DNA of 64,000 nucleotides from Diphasiastrum complanatum (lineage: Eukaryota > Streptophyta > Lycopodiopsida > Lycopodiales > Lycopodiaceae), in NCBI GenBank assembly GCA_029204225.1, contig CM055096.1, positions 32,363,076-32,427,075 of the forward strand. The letters run 5' to 3'. The notes beneath the pieces are model-generated. The model did no database searches. It saw only the letters and a list, made by a program, of their open reading frames with translations, and was not told where the DNA came from. This document shows positions 12,385 through 22,450 of this stretch, piece after piece (within the stretch, counting starts at the first letter, position 1; the number at the start of each line of letters is the position of its first letter). Made by a program: the position numbers and the translations under genes.

Positions 12385-12970
12385 TGTTAGACATAACTAA
12401 ACATTCACCTCTCAGTTTAATAGTCACTAGTTAACCGTGAGCTCAAATTTGTAAGGCCCCCGTTATGAGGAGAAGCCATAATTGAGCACGATTGTTAGTA
12501 TGGGGTCTAATCTGAGACCATGATGGTTATGAGATGGCTAGATTGCATAGCAAGAAGTCCGGGGGGTTCGGGGGGTGGAGACCCCCAAGAAACATGGGGT
12601 CGGGGGGGGCAGTAGCCCCCTGGCGGGCCGGCCCCGATGGTATGGCCTCTTCATCATTTGGCCTTCCGACTCCTTATGCGAAAACACAATTTTGGTGTTT
12701 TGCATCCCTTTTGTCACTTGGCTGTTCGCTCTCTCTGATGGTGGTTGCCACTATATAGCTACCACATTGAGAAGAATTCCTGAGCAGTTGGAGCATTATG
12801 TTTATTGTAGATCAGTTGTCCATCGTCTATTCGAGATCGCCATTGAAGCCCTTCTCCAGGGTGCATGGATTGGATAGCACCATCATCATATGTACTGGCT
12901 TTATTATCAGATTTTCAGATTCGAGTTTATTGTCTCTTGTCTATGCTAAATTCAATTGTCAAGTATAATA
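12385..12970 (+). repeat. 5' LTR of copia element G
   Basis: 586 bp, matching 17931-18515 with few differences. It carries a GC-rich block at 12556-12640 with long G runs facing complementary C runs, a TATA box (CTATATAG at about 12751) and the last bases ATAATA directly against the primer-binding site. The LTR provides promoter, transcript start and polyadenylation signals. The GC-rich block can form strong hairpins and contrasts with the AT-rich surroundings. Confidence 0.85.
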
Positions 12971-12982
12971 TGGTATCAGAGC
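12971..12982 (+). promoter_or_regulatory. Primer-binding site of element G, first copy
   Basis: TGGTATCAGAGC, complementary to the 3' end of plant initiator tRNA-Met, lies immediately after the 5' LTR. This copy is the one next to the full-length LTR. Confidence 0.85.
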
Positions 12983-13492
12983 TTAGGTGCCAGATTGACA
13001 TTGTTTGAGTTCTAAAACTTCTGCGCATAGCTAAGTAGTTTGATGGTGTCAAAAGGTGTTATTCCAGTTTTGAGCTTTGAGGAATTCAGTGCTTTATTGA
13101 TGGAGGAGGACCTACAGTTGAATACACGCAATGGTTTACCCCCTGGCGGGCCGGCCCCGATGGTATGGCCTCTTCGTCATTTGGCCTTCCGACTCCTTAT
13201 GCGAAAACACAATTTTGGTGTTTTGCATCCCTTTTGTCACTTGGCTGTTCGCTCTCTCTGATGGTGGTCGCCACTATATAGCTACCACATTGAGAAGAAT
13301 TCCTGAGCAATTGGAGCATTATGTTTAGTGTAGATCAATTGTCCAGCGTCTATTCGAGATCGCCATTGAAGCCCTTCTCCAGGGTGCATGGATTGGATAG
13401 CACCATCATCAATGTACTAGCTTTATTATCAGATTTTCAGATTCGAGTTTATTGTCTCTTGTCTATGCTAAATTCAATTGTCAAGTATAATA

Positions 13493-13504
13493 TGGTATCA
13501 GAGC
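13493..13504 (+). promoter_or_regulatory. Primer-binding site of element G, duplicated copy
   Basis: A second TGGTATCAGAGC exactly one duplication period after the first, preceded by a truncated LTR copy that lacks the G-rich half but keeps the TATA box (about 13273). Confidence 0.85.
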
Positions 13505-13561
13505 TTAGGTGCCAGATTGACATTGTTTGAGTTCTAAAACTTCTGCGCATAGCTAAGTAGT

Positions 13562-14311
13562 TTGATGGCGTCGGAAGGTGTTATTCCAGTTTTGAGCTTT
13601 GAGGAATTCAGTGCTTTATTGATGGAGGAGGACCTACAGTTGAATACACGCAATGGTACAGATGCTGCTTTTGTCATTAATGCAAAAGGCAAGAGTGGAG
13701 CTTTTTCAGATGACAAGAAAAAGTTGAAGCCCAAGAAGTTTAAAGGTGAGTGCTACTATTGTGGAAAGAAAGGCCATATGGTGAGAAGTTGTAGGGAAAA
13801 GCAAGCAGATGAGAAGAACGGCACCTTAAAGCCATATGCAAAGGGTGCCAAAGGCAAGCAAGAAGTCAACAATGTGCAAATAGAGTTGGAACTATTTATT
13901 GCCATTGATGAATTATTTGCTGAAGCACAGTCATCCAACTATAACTCATGGGTTTTGGACAGTGGGGCATCTCGACATATGACCGGTAAGAAAGACTGGT
14001 ATACTTCCTTGCGTCCTCTTAAAGAAGCCATCACAGTAACTATTGGGAATAATGCGAAGTGCCCTACTGAAGGACTGGCACGATATCTTTTGTGACAACA
14101 GATGGTGAAACCAGAAAGTTGTCTGATGTGCTTTATGTTCTTGAGATTATGAAGAATCTGTTGTCTGATTCCACAATAACAGATTGCAACTTGATGGTAT
14201 GTTTCAAGAAAACAGGAGCAAAAATCTTTGATGGTGAATGTAAGCTTGTTGGAAAGGGTGAGAGACGAAATAATGTATATGAACTCTCTGCTTTTGTTGC
14301 TATGAAAATGG
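13562..14311 (+). pseudogene. Copia gag C-terminus and protease (broken)
   Basis: The frame opening at ATG 13565 reads a short gag piece, then the nucleocapsid knuckle CYYCGKKGHMVRSC (about 13750-13792), a Lys-rich linker, and the copia protease active site WVLDSGASRHMTG (about 13950). A frameshift near 14090 shifts the rest (LSDVLYVLEIMKNLLS, a normal copia protease segment) into another frame. Most of the gag N-terminal domain is missing: the protein goes straight from its start to the segment just ahead of the knuckle. The start Met is therefore probably created by deletion. Confidence 0.8.
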
Positions 14312-15300
14312 AACAAGTCTAAATGAATTTCAATTGGTGAAGAAACGATGATCTTTGATGATGTTGTTGGCTTATATAAATATTTTCTTTGACAAACTTA
14401 ACCTAAAGTTTTTTATGGCTACACTGTCAGAACATATTGCCATCTCGGTATGTTAAATCCAAAAGCAATAGGGATCAGCCACCAGTCCAGGGTTTGTAGG
14501 ATACGCCTTTTCAAGGGTTCAGGCTTAACAAAATCTCCATGTGCCGCACAATCTCTCATAAATGACCCGCTAAAGTCTGTCAAAATGTTTTATTTGAGCA
14601 TATTTACTGCTAAGTATTGCATTGTAAACTTTCCTCATATGCACTTCGGACTGTTTTTGACACAAGACTTGCGATTGCTCCACCTTTGGAAAAGCCAACT
14701 TCACTTGCTACATAGAAACAAAAAAAATCAGTGGGGGAAGCATGGTGCCTTACCAAGAAATTCAAATTTCTAAATGCAGCGATGATATATTAGGTCCAAA
14801 TGAAAAAAAAAATGTCTAGAAGAATGCGTCATAAAAAATTGAAGACCATGATCCCAACAAGCAGAATTGAAACAGGAGAGAAAAAATGAGAGATAAAAAA
14901 CTACTCTAACGTCTTGTTTATTTCTGATAGGCGTAGTCATGCTTAGGAAAAAATTAGTATAGCTCATTCCGCTGCGCACGAACACTTTATGTTCGAGTTC
15001 GTTTCTCGTTCGAGTTTCGAGTTAGCTTCTTTTCGTGTTGTTTTCTTTTCGAGCTATTTTCGTTTCTCACACACGATACACCCTCTTTCTCCCAACATAT
15101 AGGACAAAGGCAAAGTAGTTGTTGAGCATGTATTGTCTCCAAGGAGATCTGCAAGACAAAGAAGAGCACCAGTCAGATATATACCTGACAACTCATCTTC
15201 TGCTCAAGAAGAATTTTGTGGATTCAACGGTGAACCACAAACTTACGAAGAAGCCATCAACTGTCTAGACAAGGACAAATGGATCAAGGCCATGGAAGAC
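14312..15300 (+). mobile_element. Foreign insertion within element G, partly copia-derived
   Basis: Element G's protein homology stops near 14311 and resumes near 15303. The material between includes a stretch at about 14925-15080 matching the end of the B-family LTRs (GGCGTAGTCATGC, then ATTCCGCTGCGCACGA). A copia pol linker follows at 15118-15295, reading RAPVRYIPDN and YEEAINCLDKDKWIKAM, which normally precedes RT. It is thus a fragment of a second copia element. The part at 14320-14900 is unidentified. Exact edges and a target duplication were not found. Confidence 0.5.
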
Positions 15301-15302
15301 GT

Positions 15303-15860
15303 GGAATGAAATATTCGGCCACATTAGTGTTGTTGTTTTGAAAGAAATGCAAAAGTCCGGGTATGGTGGCACACTTACCTCATATTTCTGAATTAAAAGA
15401 AAATTGTGCAGCTTGTTTGATGGGCAAGCAACATCGAAAGCCTTATCCACGTGAGAGCAGCAACAACGCAGAGTCTCCTCTAGAACTTGTACATGCTGAT
15501 CTATGTGGAAAAATGCAAACTATGGTATTGGGAGGATCTTTTTATTTCATGTTGATCATCGACAATTTCAGTAGAAAGATGTGGGTGTATTTTCTTTGTG
15601 ATAAGTCTGACGCTTTTGGAAATTTCAAGACGTGGCACAAACTTGTTGAGAATGAGAAAGATTCGAGACTGAAAAAGTTTCGCACGGATCGTGGAAGAGA
15701 GTTTTGTTCAATGCTTTTAATGACTATTGTAAAGAGCATGGCATTAAGCGCCAACTAACTACTACGCATATGCCTCAACAAAACGGCATCGTTGAATGCA
15801 GAAGCAGAACTGTTATGGAGATGGCTCATTGTATGCTGAAAGACACCTTATGAGACCTAT
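15303..15860 (+). pseudogene. Copia integrase (broken)
   Basis: The segment begins with the pre-integrase zinc module (FGHISVV..., then CAACLMGKQHRKPYP). The core follows: VHADLCGKM carries the first Asp, KFRTDRGREF the second Asp, and QQNGIVECRSRT the catalytic Glu, the last after a frameshift near 15715. All three catalytic residues are still readable. After 15850 sequence is missing before the next recognisable block, so the integrase C-terminus is shortened. Confidence 0.8.
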
Positions 15861-17170
15861 TGTGGTAAAAAACCTTCAGTTGCTCATTTTTTAGTCTTTG
15901 GATCAGATTGTTATGCACATGTACTAGATTTCAGTGATCGCAAGAAGTTAGATTCCAAAGTTAGAGTATGTATTTTCTTGGGTTATAGTGATGAATCAAA
16001 GGCATACAGAATCTATGACAAAGAGGCAAAGAGAATACTTATCAGTCGAGATGTTGTTTTTTTTATGAAGAACCACATTCATGGCATGAGGCCACTTTAT
16101 CATCAAACAAAAAAATAGTTCACCAGGTGCCTTACCCAATGGCTAGTATTCCTTTGAAGGAGGAGGATACCTCAAAGATTGAGTAGGAGAAAACAGAAAA
16201 CAAGTCTATCATAGTACCACAAGGAAAGCCATCTCCATTGTGGGCTAGACGGCTCTTTGACAAAGGGAATTACATTCCCACGATACCTAAATCACCAGCA
16301 GATGGGCCCCGTAGGTCAAAGACAATACAAGAGCAATTAAGGGCATCAGGACATGTATTGAACTTGGCACTAATGGATGAAATCATGAAAATACATGAGC
16401 CAACAAATGTGGATGAGGCTATGGCTAGTTCAGAATGGAAGGAGTCCATGCAAGCTGAGTATGGTAGCATTATTAAAAATCAGACTTGGAAGCTTGTGGA
16501 CCGACCTCATAATAGGAAAATCGTTGGCAGCAAATGGATTTGGAGAGTCAAGTACAAATCTGATGGCACTCTTGAGAAGTATAAATCCAGGCTTGTTGCG
16601 CAAGGAGTTTCACAAATTGAAGGTTTTGATTTTCAGGAAACCTTTGCTCCCACAGCTAGAATAACTACTATTCGTACTATCATTGCTTTAGCTACTACCA
16701 GGGGATGGAAGATTATTCAAATGGATGTGAAATCAGCATATCTGAATGGATACCTTGAAGAGGAGATTTATGTGTTCCAGCCACCAGGTTTTGAAGTACC
16801 AGGTTCAGAAAACAAGGTTTGTAGACTGAAGAAGGCTTTGCATGGGCTAAAGCAAGGAGCAAGAGTTTGGTATAAGCGAATAGATGGTTTCTTTTTGTCA
16901 AATAAATGTTTTAGATGTGCTTCTGATGCAAACTTATATTTCTATAAGGAGGATGGCAAGATGTGGTTATTGTCCTTTATGTGGATGATTTAATAATCAT
17001 TGGTGACCATGAAGAGATGATTCAGAAAACTAAGACAATGTTAAGTTCTGAATTTGAGATGACAGATTTGGGGCTTATGCACTACTGTTTCGGAATTGAA
17101 GTCTACCAGGATGTAGGAAGTATGTTCGTCTCTCAATAGAAGTATGCTCAAGAAATTCTGATATCTTATG
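15860..17170 (+). pseudogene. Copia integrase tail, linker and reverse transcriptase (broken)
   Basis: First comes the post-integrase region with FLGYSDESKAYRIYD, then a linker with an in-frame stop near 16183, then RT from 16238: WKESMQAEYGSII, SKWIWRVKYKSDG, IQMDVKSAYLNGYLEEEIYV and LKKALHGLKQGARVWY, all standard copia RT motifs. The catalytic YVDD is at 16978-16989 but in a shifted frame, so a frameshift lies just before it. A further stop is at about 17139. Confidence 0.85.
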
Positions 17171-17172
17171 GC

Positions 17173-17903
17173 ATGGATGATTGTGTACCAGTGGCTATTC
17201 CTATGGAAGTGAATCTTAAACTATCTAGTGAAGATCCTTCACCACTTGTCGATTCTACAAAGTACAAGAAACTTGTGGGGATGTTGATTTATTTAACTAC
17301 CACAAGATTTGATATTTCTTTTGTTGTAGGTGTCTTAAGCAGATTCGCAAACATCCCTCATGAAAATCATTGGGGCATGAGAGTTCTTAAATATCTTAAA
17401 GGTACTTTGAACTATGGTATTACTTATGGTCATGGAGAAATCTTGGCAGGTTACTATGATTCTGATTGGGCTGGAGATTATGATACACGAAGACTAGTTT
17501 CTGGATACTATTTCTCACTTGGTTCTAGAATTATTTCTTGGAATAGTAAGAAGCAGGCAACAGTGGCATTATCTTCTACCAAAGCAGAATACAAGGCAAC
17601 CTGTGTTGCAGCTTGTGAGGCAGTATGGATGCGGAGGATTTTAGCGGACTTGGGTGTACCTGTTCATGATGCTATAGTTCTAAATTGTGATAGTCAAAGT
17701 TGCATGGCTATAGCCAAGAACCCCGTGTTTCATGCTTGGACGAAACACATTGAAATACACTATCACTAAATTTGGGAGCTGATCAAGGATGGAGTCATTG
17801 TCCCAACAAACGAGAATGTTGCTGGCATCTTTATGAAAGCTTTGGGATCAATTCAACTTTCTGGTCATCTTCTTCAACTTGGTCTTGGACCAAGACAGTA
17901 ATT
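17173..17903 (+). pseudogene. Copia RNase H and pol C-terminus
   Basis: The longest intact piece of element G's pol. It reads KKLVGMLIYLTTTRFDISF, then YYDSDWAGDYDTRRLVSGY with the first RNase H Asp, ALSSTKAEYKA with the Glu, and NCDSQSCMAIAKNP with another Asp. A stop after KHIEIHYH at 17767 interrupts it; the remainder continues to a natural-looking end at about 17902, just ahead of the polypurine tract. RNase H removes RNA from the RNA-DNA hybrid during replication. Confidence 0.85.
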
Positions 17904-17920
17904 TACCTTCGGGTGAATGT

Positions 17921-18515
17921 TGACGGGGGGTGTTAGACATAACTAAACATTCACCTCTTAGTTTAGTAGTCACTAGTTAACCGTGAGCTCAAATCTGTAA
18001 GGCCCCCATTATGAGGAGAAGCCATAATTGAGCACATTAGTGTGGGGTCTAATGTGAGACCATGATGGTTATGAGATGGCTAGATTGCATAAGCAGGAAG
18101 TTCGGGGGGTTCATGGAGCGGAGTCCCCCAAGAAACATGGGGTCAGGGGGGGGCGGTAGCCCCCTGGTGGGCCGGCCCCGATGGTATGGCCTCTTCATCA
18201 TTTGGCCTTCCGACTCCTTATGCGAGAACACAATTTTGGTGTTTTGCATCCCTTTTGTCACTTGGTTGTTCGCTCTCTCTGATGGTGGTCGCCACTATAT
18301 AGCTACCACATTGAGAAGCATTCTTGAGCAGTTGGAGCATTCTGTTTATTGTAGATCAGTTGTCCAGAGTCTATTCGAGATCGCCATTGAAGCCCTTCTC
18401 TGGGGTGCACGGATTGGATAGCACCATCATCATATGTACTGGCTTTATTATCATATTTTCATATTCGAGTTTACTGTCTCTTGTCAATGTTGAATTCAAT
18501 TGTCAATTATAATTA
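17921..18515 (+). repeat. Polypurine tract and 3' LTR of element G
   Basis: TGACGGGGGG at 17921-17930 is the polypurine tract that primes plus-strand DNA. The LTR follows at 17931 with TGTTAGACATAAC and ends near 18515, where AAATT repeats the base string found just before the 5' LTR. It includes the GC-rich block (about 18102-18180) and the TATA box (about 18295). It is single-copy here, without the 522-bp duplication seen at the 5' end. Confidence 0.85.
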
Positions 18516-18836
18516 AAATTTTGAACTGAACTTCTTAGTGAAACTAATCAGCATTAATACCACACCTCATCTAATCTTTTTAGTGGACTATACTCATATT
18601 TATTTGAGTACGAATTATTTATAAGATCTTGTAGGTGGGGAACGCTTGAGCTGTTATCATATTTCTGCATTTACATTCTTTTAGATTGTTCTTGCTCATA
18701 TCATCCCATAATAACGGGAGAGTCATTTTGCAACTATTTTCTTCTCTCTTCCTCCGTTCGCATCTCGCCTCCAACAGATTGGTATCAAAGCTTAGCTCAA
18801 TAAACTGAGAGATTGTTCTATTCTATCACTGTCTGT
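18516..18836 (+). mobile_element. LTR end, primer-binding site and leader of copia derivative I
   Basis: A TGGTATCAAAGC primer-binding variant lies at 18780-18791, preceded by CTCCAACAGA, consistent with an LTR ending in CA. The sequence back to 18521 is AT-rich and non-coding, and would have continued into 12384 before element G landed. The leader of 45 bases runs to the ATG at 18837. Confidence 0.5.
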
Positions 18837-19030
18837 ATGTCTCTTACAAGTAACTCCTCATCTTCTTCATCCAACGAAATTAGGATCATTGACAAGTTCA
18901 ACGGTTCTAACTTTGCTAAATCTCAGATTTCATGGCAAGTCTAAGCACATCGAAATCCAATATCATTTCATTTGGAAAAAGGTTTTCTCAGGGCAAGTGA
19001 CTCTTCAATACTGCTCCACAACATACTCTG
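18837..19030 (+). pseudogene. Copia gag start fused to RNase H end by internal deletion
   Basis: The ATG at 18837 opens a typical copia gag N-terminus: a Ser-rich stretch, then IIDKFNGSNFAKSQISW. After only about 35 residues the sequence jumps, one frame over, to SKHIEIQYHFIWKKV and TLQYCSTT, which is the last part of copia RNase H. Everything between (most of gag, protease, integrase, RT) is gone. This is a deletion derivative that could only have moved with help from a full copy. Confidence 0.7.
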
Positions 19031-19248
19031 TATCAATTCAACGTGCACATAGACATTCTGTATTTGTCCGTGCATTGATTCAATACCATCTGAGTTTTTT
19101 TTTTTTTTGTATTCTGCGTGTTACTCTCATGCTCTAACTCTATCATGTATCGATTCAACACGCACATAGACATTTTGTATTTGTCATGTGTTGTCCGCGC
19201 GTTGATTCGATACCGCTTGAGTTTTTTCTTTTGCGTGTGTTCCACCTG
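19030..19248 (+). repeat. Two imperfect direct repeats of about 110 bp
   Basis: The first copy (about 19030-19139) and second copy (about 19141-19248) share GCACATAGACATT, TGTATTTGTC, GATTC(A/G)ATACC and TGAGTTTTTT in the same order. The first contains a T15 run. They follow directly after the copia deletion derivative and may belong to its 3' end. Confidence 0.6.
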
Positions 19249-20117
19249 AGTAATATTTCAAATATTAATATGGCCAAGTCTCGATCATATGAGGAAAGGC
19301 TAAGGGATTTTCTAGAAACTCTTGATATTTCTTCGGATCAATTTGGGTAGTTTTTCTTCACTTTTATGCGCACCATTTGATATAATAATGTTTTTTTAGC
19401 TTGATATCTAAATTGTGCTCGCCAGTAAAACCACTGGAACGGTTGTATTAAATATTTAATTTTTGAATTATGTCCACCATGGTTTGGAGCTCGATGAAAT
19501 GCTCCTCTTGCTTGCCAATGTGACTTTTCCATGACCAGATACTTAAGCTCTTATATTCTTTCGCAAAATATGTAGCATAATGTAGAAAAATGTGTTGCAA
19601 ACATCAGTAGAAATTAGTAACATTATGAATGAGATTCTTCTTATCAAAACATTAACAAAGTAATAGATCTAGAACAGTACCATGTAATGTGCTACGTGAT
19701 CTTTTCCCCAACAATCTCGTACGGATAAATGTGGTGCAATGCTTTTGCAAATTACTAATATCTTCTAATGATAAGTTTTCCTTTCTGATGACACCAAATG
19801 CGTGTGTCAAAGTTCTTCCATGCTTGTGCCTTTTGCATTCGGGTACTTCCCTTATCTCAAAATCTTGTGTTGTCGAAACAATATCTTTCCAAATTCAACG
19901 AGTGACATTGAATTCTTTACAAGTGTGATTGGATAAATATCTCCTTGCTTTGGCACCTCCAATCTCGAATTTTTCTAAAAACTAGAATTTTTCCGAAGGC
20001 TCGAATTTTTCAAGGACACGGATTTTTCCAAAGACTCGAGATCGGCCATCATCCAAATCATCGATCGCCACCTAGATCGACCTCCATTGCCCGTCAATGA
20101 CGGGCACTCTTTACTAG

Positions 20118-20178
<61 letters not shown>

Positions 20179-21100
20179 CATCAAATGGTCAATAAGAGAG
20201 GGAAGCCAAAAGAAGGTAGTTTTGCATGGAAGACCAATTTAAGCAAAACCATTTTGACAAGTAATCTTCATTTGTTATGTGTTACAGGTCCAAAGTTAAG
20301 CTCAAAGTGCCTAGTTGAGTTCCTGAAACATACTTCTAAAGACTTACCACCAACCTTCGAGATTATAGCTACTAAGTGAGTTGGATTTGATTCGACAATA
20401 CCATACCTACACAAGAATATGATCTATTACAATACTATTCTTGAATACATTTTCTTTGTAACTTATTTCCCATTAACGCGAAATAAAATATAGACACATT
20501 GCTTAAGAGTATTTTAAGTTAGGACAATTGCGTACACACTCACTACAAGAGTAGAACAAATACGGTTTTACTCCTTTGTCTATAGAGTAGATAAGAGTAG
20601 CAAATTGTCACTTGACTTTGTAAAACTGAATATGACCATCATTAATAATAGACAATATGACAAAATAATTAGTGAAAAGTAGAGACGGATAATGGTAGAA
20701 CCATAGTAAAAGTAGTGGAAAGAGTGAAGAGACACGTAACTGAAAAAGTAGATTTAGCAGCAAGTAATAGGTCTTTTAATAGATTAGATCACAAAATATT
20801 ATGTATAACAGTTACTATTTTTCAAAATGGAATTTACCATGCCTTTGGAATCTCCAAAAGGTTTTCTAGTATAAGCAGTCTTGTGATAATTTCTCGTTAT
20901 GTGCCATGTTTCCTCCATGGAGTTGATTCAAGCCCCTAATGCTTGTTTATGTCTCCCCGTTTTAGTTGGTTGAGCATTTACTAATCTATGTGATATCAAG
21001 CTATCATGCCTGTTATTTGAATGCTAGTTGTCTTACTGATTCCATGCAGGATGGTGTTTTCTCATACTTCAAGAACATAGCGACGAAACTTGTACTTAGT
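19249..21100. other. Intergenic interval without a recognised gene
   Basis: AT-rich, with a short degenerate tandem at 19963-20035 (repeats of CTCGAATTTTTC) and the microsatellite listed separately. A 64-codon frame at 20185-20379 and one at 20715-20939 show no domain and are probably chance. The end near 21100 is downstream of the minus-strand RING gene. Confidence 0.5.
20117..20173. repeat. Compound microsatellite (TA)n(CA)n
   Basis: About 12 TA units followed by about 16 AC units. It is a likely polymorphic marker; no function is implied. Confidence 0.95.
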
Positions 21101-21888
21101 TGAAACTATACTCACCCAAGGAGAAGTACAGTAGCCCTTAAGTTGTTTGTAGTCATGTAAAGATAGCCCCCCATTAAAAACACCAGAAATAAGATGATGA
21201 CATGTAATCTACCGTCTGCTGAAGTTCAAATTCAAACAAGTGATGCCTTTCTGTAATCTACTGTGACAAATAAACATCAAATATTTTGGCAGAAAATTCC
21301 ATGGGTCAGATGTGAAGGATACAGGAACTTCTTGCAACCATAGGTATCTTGCTAGGCCTTGGTAAATGGGTTTGGGCCTAGTGCTCAAAAAGGTCTGTTG
21401 AGTGTACTCGTTGCCACCAAGTAGAACCTATCATAAGGCCTTGCAAAATTTGCAAGCACAATGATCAATGATAAATTGATATATAAATCTATAAATGCAA
21501 TGCACAACAGAGCAATTAATCCTAGATACACAAATATTTTGGGATCAAAAGCTTCCAATAAGTAGTCGATATCTAAACATTGACCACTGAAAACTCAGCC
21601 AAGCAGCCCCCATCTGATTAATCTCCATGCAAAAACAATATATGACACCTGGAAAATGGAGCGAGTTCTAACAGGAACTTAGAAAGTGTAAGAGCTTTTC
21701 AAAATAGGAAAGTAACTTAATCCAATTTGAAATTGTGAGATATCACTAACATGTTGCTCTGAACTAAATTGTACATAAGCAAAGGAAAGTCAAACATCTA
21801 TCTTCCATTTAAGCATGGAAAACACCAACCTAGGTGCAATGCCTATTTTGCCAGAAACTAAGTTACAAGCCAATGTAGCAGGCAATTG
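21101..21888 (-). other. 3' untranslated and downstream region of the RING gene
   Basis: Non-coding on both strands, immediately downstream of the stop of the minus-strand RING-H2 gene. No single polyadenylation site can be chosen. Confidence 0.4.
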
Positions 21889-22450
21889 CTAAGACTGTGG
21901 TTGGAAGCTTAGCCTATGAATGCCTGTTTCAAAAGCTGATAACCAAGACACTAAATCAGTCTGCTGTAATTCACTGTCATCACGACTTGTACTGGAAGAA
22001 CACGGATCAGACTGACTAACAGATGCTTTAGCTCTGCAATATGGACACTGCGTGTGGCCTTCAAGCCAAGGAGTCAAACACTGAGGATGGAACCTGTGGT
22101 TACATGGAAGGCAGAAAAGAGTCTGCCCAGCAACAAATGATTCCAAACAGATAGAGCACTCTACTATGGTACTTGATTCTGAATGTTTTCCTCCAGCCTG
22201 TTGAAAAACCTCTTTAGGCAAACAGTCCATATCAGATTTGCTCATACCTTTCAGAAAGCTGCCAGATCTTCCAGTACCTATTGTCCATTCAGATTGCCAT
22301 GAATCCCTAAAACTGGGGGCCTGGCCAGCAAGCCACTCTCTCATGCTCATTTCCCATTCTTCTTCATCCCACAGAAGTTCTTCATCATCGTCCGAAAAAA
22401 CTGCATTAAAAAAATGCTCTGCAAGCCTGGGAAGGGATGTATCAGTGTGC
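21889..22450 (-). CDS. RING gene exon 3 with the RING-H2 finger
   Basis: The acceptor is TTTGTGCAG; the intron before it is only 141 bp. The exon completes the split Arg codon and reads HTDTSLPRLAEHFFNAVF, then the acidic region, then the finger CSICLESF...HRFHPQCLTPWLEGHTQCPYC. The spacing C-x2-C-x14-C-x-H-x2-H-x2-C-x10-C-x2-C is the canonical RING-H2 pattern. A 48-residue Ser/Asp-rich tail follows to the TAG at 21889. Confidence 0.92.

Larger units (their letters stand above)
12615..13658 (+). repeat. 522-bp tandem duplication of LTR, primer site and gag start
   Basis: The segment from the C-rich end of the LTR GC block through the TATA box, LTR end, primer-binding site, leader and first 90 bases of gag is present twice, at about 12615-13136 and 13137-13658. 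Landmark pairs are the primer site at 12971 and 13493, and the gag start at 13042 and 13564. The junction reads ACGCAATGGTTTACCCCCTG near 13126-13145. The copies differ by a one-base deletion and a few substitutions. The duplication is absent from the 3' LTR side, so it arose inside this copy or in its parent's internal region. Confidence 0.85.
12385..18515 (+). mobile_element. Ty1/copia retrotransposon with paired LTRs (element G)
   Basis: Two near-identical LTRs (12385-12970 and 17931-18515) start with TGTTAGACATAAC. The element is bounded by a 5-bp repeat AAATT at 12380-12384 and 18516-18520, read as the target-site duplication. Inside are a primer-binding site, a gag zinc knuckle, protease, integrase, RT and RNase H in copia order, then a polypurine tract. 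Gag lacks its N-terminal part, an insertion breaks pol near 14.3-15.3 kb, a 522-bp tandem duplication sits at the 5' end, and stops and frameshifts occur throughout. It is a non-functional but structurally complete copy. The LTR termini are TG...TA rather than TG...CA. Confidence 0.88.

Noticed and set aside
12971-13504. TGGTATCAGAGC repeats considered as tRNA gene fragments
   Set aside because: Only the 12-14 base primer complement is present, directly next to LTR ends; there is no cloverleaf.
20185-20379. A 64-codon frame after the TA/CA microsatellite
   Set aside because: No domain, no splice context and no codon pattern distinguishes it from chance.
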